Assembly (NCBI GenBank): GCA_964035575.1 | Contig: OZ037863.1 | Coordinates: 722,001-786,000, forward strand | Direction of reading: 5' to 3' | Source: Rhynchopus sp. YZ270_cl-10 | Taxonomy: Eukaryota; Euglenozoa; Diplonemea; Diplonemida; Diplonemidae | DNA length: 64,000 nt | Part shown: positions 51,409-61,802 of the stretch, piece by piece | Layout of the letters: each line of letters opens with the position of its first letter | How positions within the stretch are numbered: the first letter of the stretch is position 1 | Translations under genes and position numbers: made by a program | The notes under the pieces: generated by a model | Databases searched by the model: none | Seen by the model: only the letters and a program-made list of their open reading frames with translations | What the model was told of the DNA's origin: nothing

Positions 51409-54273
51409 ATGCGTTGGCTCCTTGCAGTGTCGTGTCTCTCCCTGTCGCGTGCGGTGCCGATACCTACCAGCCCAATTACTCCTGCACCTGAGACACGTGC
51501 ACCACCAACAGTTGTTCCACGTGCCGCGTGCGAAGCGTGGTCGCCGTCGTTACCGTTGGTTGCCTCAGTCAAAGCACCTGTTCAAGCAGCGTACTCTGAG
51601 TGCTGGACATTTCAGTGTGTGGGAACAGTTGAGATCACGATTAAAAATTTTGTGACCCTGAAGTACTACGAGACAGTGGTGCTTCAAAACAGTGATGGGT
51701 ACCCACTTGCATCGTTGGAGAATAACCGGGAACGTTACATTGCCACTTACCCTGCCAACGGTGAGATGACGGTTGTCCTCAACGATTCGAAAGGAGTGAC
51801 TTACAAGACCGCAGCCCGATTCACCTTCGAGTGGGTGTGCAACACTGGACCTGCAGTTGTGCCTGCAGCAGGCTTTGATGCTTCCACATACCTGACACTG
51901 CCGCCTGCTGGGTCGTATGAGCGCTTCTATTCGGAGCAGTCGAATGTCAATTGGATTATTCCCTGCACAGGAACACTTGACTTTGCTGCCACCGCTGAGG
52001 GTTACGTAACTACGTTCCAATTCATTAGTGACGGAATAACCTTGCACACGGACAAAGATTCTTTTAGTTTCAAAGGCAACTTCAGTGTTGCTGACAACTT
52101 CATCATTACCATGAACATACGATCTACTTACATGTATGACGGCGAGTTTGCCTTTGCGTGGAGCTGTGGAGGGACAAGACCTGACTTTCCCTCACACGAT
52201 CTGACATCTGCACCTGAGACACGCGTACCACCAACACTTGTTCCACTCTCCCCATGTGAGTCGCTGTCATCACCACCGTTGGTTGCCTCAGTCAAAGCAC
52301 CTGTTCAAGCAGCGTACTCTGAGTGCTGGACATTTCAGTGTGTGGGAACAGTTGAGATCACGATTAAAAATTTTGTGACCCTGAAGTACTACGAGACAGT
52401 GGTGCTTCAAAACAGTGATGGGTACCCACTTGCATCGTTGGGGAATAACGTGGAACGTTACATTGCCACTTACCCTGCCAACGGTGAGATGACGGTTGTC
52501 CTCAACGATTCGAAAGGAGTGACTTACAAGACCGCAGCCCGATTCACCTTCGAGTGGGTGTGCAACACTGGACCTGCAGTTGTGCCTGCAGCAGGCTTTG
52601 ATGCTTCCACATACCTGACACTGCCGCCTGCTGGGTCGTATAAGCGCTTCTATTCGGAGCAGTCGAATGTCAATTGGATTATTCCCTGCACAGGAACACT
52701 TGACTTTGCTGCCACCGCTGAGGGTTACGTAACTACGTTCCAATTCATTAGTGACGGAATAACCTTGCACACGGACAAAGATTCTTTTAGTTTCAAAGGC
52801 AACTTCAGTGTTGCTGACAACTTCATCATTACCATGAACATACGATCTACTTACATGTATGACGGCGAGTTTGCCTTTGCGTGGAGCTGTGCAGCTGTGT
52901 CGTGGGTACCTCAAACAACTGTATCTCCCATCTCTTGGACAGCGGCCCCCACGTCTGTACCGTGGCCATCACTGACCAGTACTCCATCCAGTTCACCCAA
53001 AGTCATTCCTGAAACAACGCAGTCACCACCTACATCTGCCCCACAGCACCTGCCAGGGTCTCCAACAGTAGCCCCACAGACGCATGAGTCACAAACTCCC
53101 GTGCAGACCCCCCTATCGACGGTGGCGCCTCATGCAACCCGTCTACCTTCCCCGTCAACACCCACACCTCTCACGGCAGCTGGAACAGCGACCCCGACCA
53201 ACCTTCCTGCTGATGCTTCCTTAGCTCCGGCTACACCCGCACCTGACACAGCACTTCCGACAACAACACCTACAAACCTTCCTGCTGGTGCTTCTTACGC
53301 TCCTGGTACCTCTGCACCTGACACAGCACTTCCGACAGCAATACCTACACCTGCACCTGACACAGCCACCCCAACAAACCTTCCTGATGGTGCTTCTCAT
53401 GCTCCTGGTACCTCTGCACCTGACACAGCACTTCCGACAGCCACCCCAACAGACCAGCCTGCTGGTGCCACTTTTGCACCGTCAGCTCCTGCTGTGAACG
53501 CTCTGTGCACAGCTGGCAAAGACTGTCGCAGTGGGAGGCTTGACCCGAAGGCGACGTGCAATGCTGGGACGTGTGTGTGCCACACACAGGGCTACGTGCA
53601 CCCCACTGATGTGCCACTGTGCCTGCTTGCAGACGTCACAGTGCCGATGGCGTTTGCTGTGGAGTACGACGGAGTGGAGGCAGGGTCTTTGTGGACAACA
53701 GCAACGACGAGGGAAAGCTTTGAGGAAACAATGAGCGAAGCACTGGGCATAGTGACGGACATGCGTGTTGTGGTGTCGGATGGCGGTGTCCTTGTGGTGG
53801 GGATGGTGCGTGCCAGCACAGCAAAACTCGCGAACGCACTTTCGGGGAAGGTTGACCTGTCGGCAGCACTTTCCTCTGATGGTGTGTCTGTGAGCCACGG
53901 GGTGACCTGTGCACGCACAGACGCGTCGCACACAGTGCAGCACAATGGTGTGTGCGATGCGGTCGAGTGTGAGGGCAACACAACCCTGACGCTGACAGGC
54001 GGGACGCACACATGTGAGCGTGAGGCAGCACCACCGCAGCCGGAGGAGTCGGGTGGGAGCAGCAACGTTGTCCTTTATGTCGGCATCGGTGTGGGCGTGC
54101 TCGTGGTGGCTGTGTGTGTTGTTGCTGCGTTTTGCTGTCTGCAAAAGAAGCAGCGTGTGAAGGAGTTTGAGAACCCTCTCTTTGAGATGTCGCGTGAGGA
54201 TGCTGAGCTGTACCCCACAGGAGGTGACAAGGAGTGTGACGATGGTGTCGAACTGGCTCTGAGAGATACCTGA
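51409..54273 (+). CDS. Surface protein 1: signal peptide, two 220-residue modules, stalk, SEA-like region, anchor
   Basis: 954 codons from MRWLL; a spliced start at 51170 is possible. A signal peptide (~1-18) is followed by two modules (~37-254 and ~279-494) that are almost identical in DNA. Each module has two beta-rich halves, one from CWTFQCVGTVEI to FTFEWVC and one from WIIPCTGTLDF to FAFAWSC, faintly CUB-like. A Thr/Pro/Ala stalk (~495-690) contains near-repeats of TNLPAGASYAPGTSAPDTAL. Then come a short Cys-rich EGF-like piece (ALCTAGKDC, CNAGTCVC), a region like a SEA or similar alpha/beta domain, a transmembrane helix (~887-909) and a tail with FENPLFEM. Function is unknown; likely adhesion or recognition. 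Confidence 0.85.
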   Translation: MRWLLAVSCLSLSRAVPIPTSPITPAPETRAPPTVVPRAACEAWSPSLPLVASVKAPVQAAYSECWTFQCVGTVEITIKNFVTLKYYETVVLQNSDGYPLASLENNRERYIATYPANGEMTVVLNDSKGVTYKTAARFTFEWVCNTGPAVVPAAGFDASTYLTLPPAGSYERFYSEQSNVNWIIPCTGTLDFAATAEGYVTTFQFISDGITLHTDKDSFSFKGNFSVADNFIITMNIRSTYMYDGEFAFAWSCGGTRPDFPSHDLTSAPETRVPPTLVPLSPCESLSSPPLVASVKAPVQAAYSECWTFQCVGTVEITIKNFVTLKYYETVVLQNSDGYPLASLGNNVERYIATYPANGEMTVVLNDSKGVTYKTAARFTFEWVCNTGPAVVPAAGFDASTYLTLPPAGSYKRFYSEQSNVNWIIPCTGTLDFAATAEGYVTTFQFISDGITLHTDKDSFSFKGNFSVADNFIITMNIRSTYMYDGEFAFAWSCAAVSWVPQTTVSPISWTAAPTSVPWPSLTSTPSSSPKVIPETTQSPPTSAPQHLPGSPTVAPQTHESQTPVQTPLSTVAPHATRLPSPSTPTPLTAAGTATPTNLPADASLAPATPAPDTALPTTTPTNLPAGASYAPGTSAPDTALPTAIPTPAPDTATPTNLPDGASHAPGTSAPDTALPTATPTDQPAGATFAPSAPAVNALCTAGKDCRSGRLDPKATCNAGTCVCHTQGYVHPTDVPLCLLADVTVPMAFAVEYDGVEAGSLWTTATTRESFEETMSEALGIVTDMRVVVSDGGVLVVGMVRASTAKLANALSGKVDLSAALSSDGVSVSHGVTCARTDASHTVQHNGVCDAVECEGNTTLTLTGGTHTCEREAAPPQPEESGGSSNVVLYVGIGVGVLVVAVCVVAAFCCLQKKQRVKEFENPLFEMSREDAELYPTGGDKECDDGVELALRDT

Positions 54274-55345
54274 CGTGTTCAGGAGCACGCGACTGCAAAG
54301 GTCAGAGGCGCTGGGTTCCCTTGCTGACGATCCGTCACACATGTACTAGGAAGGTGTGAGGACGTGATAACTGACAGTGCACCATGCGAGTTCCTGGCTA
54401 TGACTGCGTGTGTACCGCTGCCTTGCAGAGCCCGAGTTTCTTTTATATTTCTGATATTGGCAGTGTGTTTGCGTGTGTTGAGCTGTGCTCTCACGACCCC
54501 CTTTCCCCCCGATGAGGCTAAGACTCATCTTGACAACGTTTCCTTTTTACGTGTGCCCCGTGGAGGTGTTTGCACTTTCAACTCCCTCTCTTTTTGCTTT
54601 TTGCTTTTTGTTGATTGCCGTTGCGATCTGTCCCAGGGTAATTTATATTGTTTTTGTTCTGTTTTGCCAGGACGTGATCCACCAGGCAGAGTACCCTGTT
54701 TGCCGTCTCTTGATTCCGTAAATGGAGTAGAGTTCGGCAGTTCTGGTGACCTGCCCTATTCATGGTCTGAGCTTCTCAAGAAAACACAGAAACAAGATGA
54801 AAAGAAAACCCGAGCGATGTAGTGCCTCGCACAACATCAACTCGTATATGGGTCTGAACGTCATTTCAACTGCGACTGCCCTTTGTAAAAACAACAACAG
54901 GGATGGTCAGTGTATCACGATTTGGTTCCTCAACATCACGGAGGTTTCTTACAGCCGGTCGGTGGAGTGCTACCTTCTTGGATGTACTGGCCTGCGCTGC
55001 AAAGTAACGACCACATGATGTATGCAATATACTTATTTTTCAGGTGACCAAACACGCGAGGCTAAGGCTCCTCTTAGCAATATTTCATTTTATTTTCTTC
55101 GACTATTTGTGTTAGAACGCTTTTTGTGGCAACGTCCTTGCCTGACTAACAGCAGAGCTTCGTGCAGCAGCATGTGAAACTGCTGCGATGGCTTCCCCAC
55201 ACCATGTGGGGTCTTCGTTCCAGGAGCGTGAAAAGGTCGCAGTGGAAATGGTTAGGCTTCTCTGTACTAACGTCACGGAGGTGCCGTGCCTTGTCCAAAG
55301 AGGCGTTTACTTACAACCTTATTTTTTTCCTTTTCATTTTCAAAG
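54274..55345. other. Intergenic region between surface genes 1 and 2
   Basis: A family-3-like element at 54550-54585 and a family-1 stem-loop at 55043-55076. A possible terminal exon at 54668-54822 reads GVEFGSSGDLPYSWSELLKK and is Lys-rich, ending TAG; no upstream exon could be assigned, so it is only a candidate. Confidence 0.45.
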
Positions 55346-55747
55346 CAAGTCCGAAAAGAACGCTCCCTCACTCTCATTTGTGTCATGCTTCCTCGTCAGC
55401 ACGTTTGTTTCCTCTTTGCGATTCCACCATTCGTTGCAGGCGGGCAGAACAGCCTTCTCTGGTTTGCACAGCACTCTGCTTTGTGAGCAGGCATGGGTTA
55501 AAACCGAACTAAAATATTGATTTACATTTCTTCAGGTGCGCACCGTTTTGTTGTGAACAATGAAAGTATACCAGACGTCCAGTCCACTAACCTCGCAGCA
55601 CCTATGCAGCCTTGCTGGACTGCCTTGTGCCAGTCTTTGTGGCTTGTGTGCCATCAGCGTCGTGGACCTCCAGTGAGGTAAGGGGCGGCACCACACTCTT
55701 CAAAACCCCATCCACAGGCAAGCGGCGTTGTGCCGTCAAGTCACACA
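55346..55747 (+). promoter_or_regulatory. Duplicated upstream region of surface-protein gene 2
   Basis: From CAAGTCCGAAAAGAACGC on, this is a close copy of 61357-61802. It includes the AACAATGAAAGTATACC site (55557-55573) and the CCACAG acceptor-like site (55717). The putative intron is ~51 bp shorter than in the other two genes. The frame is not open through it, which argues that this part is non-coding. Confidence 0.6.
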
Positions 55748-58345
55748 ATGCGTTGGCTCCTTCTTGCAGTGTCGTGTCTCTCCCTGTCGCGTGCGGTGCC
55801 GATACCCACCAGCCCAATTACTGTTGCACCTGAGACACGTGCACCACCAACACTTGTTCCACTCTCGTGCGCGTCGCTTTTATATTCGCCGTTGGTTGCG
55901 TCAGTCGAAGCACCTATTAAAGCAGAGTACGTTGAGTGCTGGACATTTCAGTGTGTGGGAACAGTTGAGGTCACGTTCAGCAACATCACCACAGATAATA
56001 GAGGCGGGAGAGTGTCACTTCAGAACAGTGATCGGTATGTGCTGACATCTTTGGTTGATAACCGGGAACGTTACATTGCCACTTACCCTGCCAACGGTGA
56101 GATGACGGTTGTGTTCAACGGCACGAGGGGGGATAGTAACTACTACGAGAACGAATTCACCTTCGAGTGGGAATGCAACACTGGACCTGCAGTTGTGCCT
56201 GCAGCAGGCTTTGATGCTTCCACATACCTGACACTGCCGCCTGCTGGGTCGTACAAGCGGATGTTTTCAGAACAGGCGATTTACAGTTGGATTATTCCCT
56301 GCACAGGAACACTTGAAATTTCTGCCTTTGCCATCCCGACCTCAAATCCGCACTCCTCCCCCTACTTTCGGTACGGAGTCGAATTGGCACTCATGAACAG
56401 CAACGGGACCGTCGTGTACAGTCACTGGGGCTCGTCTACTGTCAATGGAATCTTCAGTGTTGCAGGGAACTTCAACATTACTTTGCACATCCGGAATCAG
56501 GGGTCCTATGACTCTGAGATGGCGTTTGCTTGGAGTTGTGGAAGGCCACTTGTTCCACGTTCCCCGTGTGAGTCGCTGTCATCACCACCGTTGGTTGCCT
56601 CAATACAAGTACCCATTCGTGCATCGTACTCTGAGTGCTGGACATTTCAGTGTGTGGGAACAGTTGAGGTCACGTTCAGCAACATCACCACAGATAATAG
56701 AGGCGGGAGAGTGTCACTTCAGAACAGTGATGGGTACGTGCTGACATCTTTGATTGATAACCGGGAACGTTACATTGCCACTTACCCTGCCAACGGGGAG
56801 ATGATGGTTGTGTTCAACGACACGAGTGGGGATAGTTATGGCAACGAGAACGAATTCACCTTCGAGTGGGAATGCAACACTGGACCTGCAGTTGTGCCTG
56901 CAGCAGGCTTTGATGCTTCCACATACCTGACACTGCCGCCTGCTGGGTGGTGCAAGCGGATGTTTTCAAAACGTGCGATGTACAGTTGGATTATTCCCTG
57001 CACAGGAACACTTGACATCGCTGCTTCCGCCATCCCTTCCTCGAGTCCTCACGCCTCCCCCGCATATTTGTACGGAATAGAATTAGCACTGATGAACAGC
57101 AACGGGACCGTCGTGTACAGTCACTGGGGCTCGTCTACTGTCAATGGAATCTTCAGTGTTGCAGGGAACTTCAACATTACTTTGCACACGCGGACTGAGG
57201 GGTCCTATGACTCTGAGATGGTGTTTGCTTGGAGTTGTGGAAGGCCACTTGTTCCACGTTCCCCGTGTGAGTCGCTGTCACTACCACCGTTGGTTGCCTC
57301 AGTCAAAGCACCTATTGGCGTGCCGTACTCTGAGTGCTGGACATTTCAGTGTGTGGGAACAGTTGAGGTCACGTTCAGCAACATCACCACAGATAATAGA
57401 GGCGGGAGAGTGTCACTTCACAACAGTGATGGGTACGTGCTGACATCTTTCGTTGATAACCGGGAGCGTTACATTGCCACTTACCCTGCCAACGGTGAGA
57501 TGATGGTTGTGTTCAAGGACACGAGTGGGTATAGTTACTACTACGAGAATGTATTCACCTTCGAGTGGGAATGCCACACTGGACCTGCAGTTGTGCCTGC
57601 AGCAGGCTTTGATGCTTCCACATACCTGACACTGCCGCCTGCTGGGTCGTACAAGCGGATGTTTTCAGAACAGGCGATTTACAGTTGGATTATTCCCTGC
57701 ACAGGAACACTTGACATTGCTGCTTCCGCCATCCCTTCTTCGAGTCCGCACGTCTCCTCCGACTTTTGGTTCGGAATAGAATTAGCACTTATGAACAGCA
57801 ACGGGACCGTCGTGTACAGTCACTGGGGCTCGTCTACTGTCAACGGAATCTTCAGTGTTGCAGGGAACTTCAACGTTACTTTGCACACGCGGACTGAGGG
57901 GTCCTATGACTCTGAGATGGTGTTTGCTTGGAGCTGTGCAGCGACAAGCACAGCCACTCCAACTGGCCTGCCTGCTGGTGACACTTTTGCACCGTCACCG
58001 ACGTTGTCGCCAATGGGTGGTGGTGGTGGTGGTGGCAGCGGTAGCAGCCGTGTGCCGCTCATAGTAATGTCAGCAGTCTCCGTGGCGTTACTCCTGACCG
58101 GTGCCCTCTTCATGCTGCTGGGGTACAACATCAAGAGGTCGGCAGAATACCAAAAGGCTGACGCCCTCATATCTGACACCGATTCAAGAGAAGGCAACAC
58201 AGAGATGATGAGGCTTGGGGAAACCATGTGCTACGTTACAAACTCTCCCCCTTGCGGAGGCCGTGACCGCTCATTGGTGTACCACAAAATCAACCCAGCG
58301 CAGCACCCTTCCACCCCTTCTCTTGCTCCTTCCCTTCTCACCTGA
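55748..58345 (+). CDS. Surface protein 2: signal peptide, three modules, Gly-rich linker, anchor
   Basis: 865 codons from MRWLLLAVSCLSLSRA. Three modules occupy about residues 41-265, 272-498 and 502-732. Each carries CWTFQCVGTVEVTFSNITT, YIATYPANGEM, WIIPCTGTL and NGTVVYSHWGSSTVNGIFSV, with N-glycosylation sequons (SNIT, NGT, NFNIT). A short Thr/Pro linker and a seven-Gly run precede a transmembrane helix at ~769-793 (VSVALLLTGALFMLLGY) and an 80-residue tail. This anchor is unrelated to that of protein 1. The 75-bp block coding TGPAVVPAAGFDASTYLTLP is unchanged in all modules except for one base in the third. Confidence 0.85.
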   Translation: MRWLLLAVSCLSLSRAVPIPTSPITVAPETRAPPTLVPLSCASLLYSPLVASVEAPIKAEYVECWTFQCVGTVEVTFSNITTDNRGGRVSLQNSDRYVLTSLVDNRERYIATYPANGEMTVVFNGTRGDSNYYENEFTFEWECNTGPAVVPAAGFDASTYLTLPPAGSYKRMFSEQAIYSWIIPCTGTLEISAFAIPTSNPHSSPYFRYGVELALMNSNGTVVYSHWGSSTVNGIFSVAGNFNITLHIRNQGSYDSEMAFAWSCGRPLVPRSPCESLSSPPLVASIQVPIRASYSECWTFQCVGTVEVTFSNITTDNRGGRVSLQNSDGYVLTSLIDNRERYIATYPANGEMMVVFNDTSGDSYGNENEFTFEWECNTGPAVVPAAGFDASTYLTLPPAGWCKRMFSKRAMYSWIIPCTGTLDIAASAIPSSSPHASPAYLYGIELALMNSNGTVVYSHWGSSTVNGIFSVAGNFNITLHTRTEGSYDSEMVFAWSCGRPLVPRSPCESLSLPPLVASVKAPIGVPYSECWTFQCVGTVEVTFSNITTDNRGGRVSLHNSDGYVLTSFVDNRERYIATYPANGEMMVVFKDTSGYSYYYENVFTFEWECHTGPAVVPAAGFDASTYLTLPPAGSYKRMFSEQAIYSWIIPCTGTLDIAASAIPSSSPHVSSDFWFGIELALMNSNGTVVYSHWGSSTVNGIFSVAGNFNVTLHTRTEGSYDSEMVFAWSCAATSTATPTGLPAGDTFAPSPTLSPMGGGGGGGSGSSRVPLIVMSAVSVALLLTGALFMLLGYNIKRSAEYQKADALISDTDSREGNTEMMRLGETMCYVTNSPPCGGRDRSLVYHKINPAQHPSTPSLAPSLLT

Positions 58346-58754
58346 GTCCTTCAAAGTCTTGCCCCTTTTTGTTGTATTGTTCGGTGACGAGTGTGGAGGA
58401 CACATGGCGTTTTGGTGCTCAAGGCACAGACGCATCCACCAGCACCATACATATCTGTGCAGCACCGGCGAGGTGATACCACATCCGGAGGAGTCGGGTG
58501 GGAGCAGCAACGTTGTCCTTTATGTCGGCATCGGTGTGGGCGTGCTCGTGGTGGCTGTGTGTGTTTCTGTTGCATTTCACTGTCTGCAAAAGAAGCCGCC
58601 TGCGAAGGAGCTTGAGAACCACAGTGAGATGCGTTCCAGAGAAGGAGTTGCTGAGGATACGGAGTCTGAAGATAGAGTCGAGCTGGCTCTTTCTGAGGTG
58701 ACAGTGAAGTGTGAGGAGGATGTTGAGCTGTACCGCACAGGAGAGGAAGAATGA
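58346..58754 (+). other. Second anchor cassette downstream of gene 2
   Basis: An open frame ending at a TGA (58752-58754) contains PEESGGSSNVVLYVGIGVGV then LVVAVC, a tail of Lys, Glu and acidic residues, and ELYRTGEEE. It is closely related in DNA to the anchor of gene 1 (54040-54270). It begins after the stop of gene 2 and lacks its own signal peptide. An AG acceptor-like site (CTGTGCAG at 58461) precedes it. It may be an alternative 3' exon or the remains of a parental gene-1-like end. Confidence 0.6.
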
Positions 58755-59934
58755 AAGGAGTGAATATTTGGTTCTTTACATGCAATGTGATTAGAGATGA
58801 CAGCTGGCGAAATATGTTTGCCGCCCAAAGAAGGATCCAATGTATACCAAAAGGAAAAGAACGGAACTAATAAAACCTACATTCTTGAGCTCTTCTAAAC
58901 GACGTGATTTTCATTGGACGCATCCCACGAACACCCACGTACAACCCACGTTCTCCCATTTGCATCCCACATTGTAACGCCCCTTCTTTTGCAAATGTGT
59001 CAGTAGGTAACCAGAGGGTGAATTACAATAACTACTCCACAAATCGGGTCGAGAAATAATGTCGTGGATTCAGAGAGGGTTGAGCGATCGGATCCTTATT
59101 TGCACCTTCAAATGCGAGTATCCGTTCTTGAAAAAGTGAGGTTGGCTGAGGGTGTGAAATGACCATACCAGGTTGTAAGAAAAGAGGGTTGTTATTTTTT
59201 TTGGATCGGAAAGAGCGGTCGCGAAGAAGCCCGAATACGGCGTTTTTGTTTTCAAATGTTCTAATTTGTCCAGGGAGGCAGCTTGGAATATGGGTTTGGG
59301 GAAAAATCGGGTCAAATGTGGTTAAATCGGGTCAGAGCTCTTGTAAAGACAAACACATGCGGAATGAAAAGGTGCGTTTTACAAGAAATGTTACACACAA
59401 CTGTTGCACCACCCCCGCGGAATGCATGTTGCCCTTGACACTGGCGATGAGGTCATCAAGGTAGGGTTGCGCAATGGAGGTGTGGAATGTGTGCGTAGGC
59501 CCTGGACACTTCAGGTACTTTCTCTGGGCAGGCGTCTCATTATGTCCCTTCTTTTTAAATAATAAACGGTACACATTGAAGGGTGTGCCACCACACACTC
59601 AGGTCCATACCTGTTGTTGTTTTATTAACCGCATTTGTGTCAAGTTGATTGCGGTACGTGTTGTAGTGTTCGCATTTTTCTGTCATGGGTGTCTCCTTCA
59701 TGTAGGGGATGGCTAGCTACCATGAACCCCTGTCCAAAGTATTAATATTTCTCGAAAATTCTCTAAGTACATAGAAAACACACGGGTGTGCCCCAAAACA
59801 CATTTTTTCCAGTGTCCCGCAGTGTCCCACCACTTTTTTTCGCTTTTTGGTAATTTGTTTGTTTAGTGTACCTGCCATTCAGGCAGTCTTCACTATCAGG
59901 AAACTCGCTCAGGAATAGGCCTCTGATTTCATAA
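58755..59934. other. Spacer after gene 2
   Basis: No firm gene. A minus-strand frame at 59598-59332 (TSIAQPYLDDLIASVKGNMH) looks mildly coding and may be a decayed exon or transposon piece. Confidence 0.4.
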
Positions 59935-60185
59935 CAAAACAACACCCTGCCCATACACACTAAATTGCCGTGCTTCTACCCTGGGCCAGAATTCGTGTGC
60001 TAAAAAGGCAACAAGACCACCCACAAGGAGTGTGAATGGTGCACTGGTTTTCTGGGGGAACAAACAATATTTTCTTGTATCTCGTCCTCTGCAAGCAGAA
60101 AACAGACTTTCTGGATTACAAAGTCGAATTACTTGCACTAGCTGTGCCCCCTGGGTTAATAGCTATAGTATTGGTTGATGTGCCC
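59935..60185 (+). repeat. Fragment of the MULE-like element interior
   Basis: Matches 10800-11050 in the same orientation and 27180-27430 inverted (shares CAACAAGACCACCCACAAGG and CTGGTTTTCTGGGGG). It is truncated and diverged. Confidence 0.75.
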
Positions 60186-60206
60186 CTCTTATTGACCCTC
60201 TTATAA

Positions 60207-60336
60207 GACTCTAATTATACTCTAATTATACTCTAATTAGAGCGGTAGTTAGAGTATTAGAGTTCAGTTAGAGTTTTAAAGACTCTAATTATACTCTAAC
60301 TGCCGACTCTAATGATCTAATTAGAGTCTAATTAGA
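60207..60336. repeat. ACTCTAATTA-type repeat cluster
   Basis: The ~10-bp unit ACTCTAATTA and its inverse TAATTAGAGT recur about ten times in mixed orientation, so the region can fold into several stems. Possibly a small foldback element. Confidence 0.65.
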
Positions 60337-60376
60337 GCGCGATGTATATAGTGTGTGTCGTTATTTTTTAATTTTA

Positions 60377-60486
60377 TTACCGCTTGAGACCATGAATTTC
60401 ACGCCCCTTAACAAAATCGTTATGAGGGGCGTGTAATTTATTTTCCTAAAATCCTATCCTAGCTAAAGTTCTGGCTCAAGCGGTAA
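60377..60486. mobile_element. 110-bp MITE-like double hairpin
   Basis: The ends TTACCGCTTGAG and CTCAAGCGGTAA are perfect inverses. Inside is a second inverted pair, CACGCCCCT and AGGGGCGTG. No clear target duplication. Only one copy in the window. Confidence 0.55.
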
Positions 60487-60532
60487 CTAGTGTACTATGA
60501 TACTATGGCATGCAGCATGGCGAAAGACAAAA

Positions 60533-60658
60533 AGTAGCGTACCGTGCGCCTGCGGCGCAAGCTTGCAACCCACCCTTCCCATGACAGAGTTTGGCAGTAA
60601 AAATGTGCGATTTTAAGCGCAAAATTTAGAAATGTTGCGTACCGTGGCTTCGCCAGGA
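60533..60658. repeat. Dispersed ~125-bp repeat, copy 2
   Basis: Matches 8553-8680, from AGTAGCGTACCGTGCGCC to GTTGCGTACCGTGGCTTCGC. Confidence 0.75.
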
Positions 60659-61356
60659 ACCTTTGGGTGCCATGATCGCCATTTCTTTTGTAAATGTACT
60701 TGGTTCCCCCCCTTTTTTCGACCATCGCCCCACGAAATCCCAAAATCCCAAAAGTTAGCAATATCCCTGTGTACGTGAAAACGGCCCCCTCGGGCTGTTT
60801 CCACCGCAAGTGTTTGTTTTTGAGGAAACCTTATTTTTTTCTTTCAAAAAAAGAGGAGACGGCGCTGGTGGACAAAACCCCATCTTTCGATTGAAAATAT
60901 TGTCTTAATCATTTTTCTACGTTCCCTGTATTGAAGATGGGACCTCGTGAGCATAGGTATCATTTTAGAGACAAATGTTTTCGCTTGCATATCATAGTTT
61001 ATTTTGTTGTGTCAGCCCAGTGCCCAGTACCCAGCGCAGTTTTCTGTGTGATATCACTTAACCGTTCCTTTCCTGTCTTGCCCTCCTTTTCTAGGGTTTG
61101 GCCTGTACGGTCCTGTGCGCGCCTATACGTCCCTATCCGAGGGGTAAAAATCAGGTGGGTTGTGGGAAAAAAGGGGGGAAAAGGTAGGGTTTGACCCTCC
61201 CCAATCGCAGGCTCAACCGAGTCTGGGAAGCCATGTGCTACGCTATGTGGAGGCGAACAGCTAACAACCTTTATTTTCCTCCCTCCCCGTTATAGTCTTT
61301 TGAGCAACAAGCACAGAGTAACGAGTCTCTCGAGGATTTTTATTTTATTTTTCAAG
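60659..61356. other. Spacer before surface gene 3
   Basis: No gene seen. A GCCCAGTGCCCAGTACCCAG segment at 61017-61036 recalls the ACTGGGT heptamer in reverse. The duplicated upstream block of gene 3 begins at about 61357. Confidence 0.45.
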
Positions 61357-61802
61357 CAAGTCCGAAAAGAACGCCCCCTCACTCTCATTTTGTGGCACGC
61401 TTCCTCGTCAGCACGTTTGTTTCCTCTTTGCGATTCCATCATTCGGGCAGAATAGCCTTCTCTGGTTTGCACAGCACTCTGCTTTGTGAGCCGGCATGGG
61501 TTAAAACCGAACTATTAATATTTGTTTGCATTTCTTGAGGCGCGCACCGTTTTGTTGTGAACAATGAAAGTATACCAGACGCCCAGTCCACTAACCTCGC
61601 AATACCTATGCAGCCTTGCTGGACTGCCTTGTGCCAGTCTTTGTGGCTTGTGTGCCATCAGCGTCGCGGACCTGCTGTGAGAGGGAAGGGGCGGCTCGTG
61701 CACGGCGCAGTGGAGACACTTACCCACACCACCCAACAGGTCACCACACACTCTTCAGAACCCCACCCACAGGCAAGCGGCGTTGTGCCGTCAAGTCACA
61801 CA

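Noticed and set aside
53482-54342. 286-codon minus frame over surface gene 1
   Set aside because: Antisense shadow; lacks any domain.
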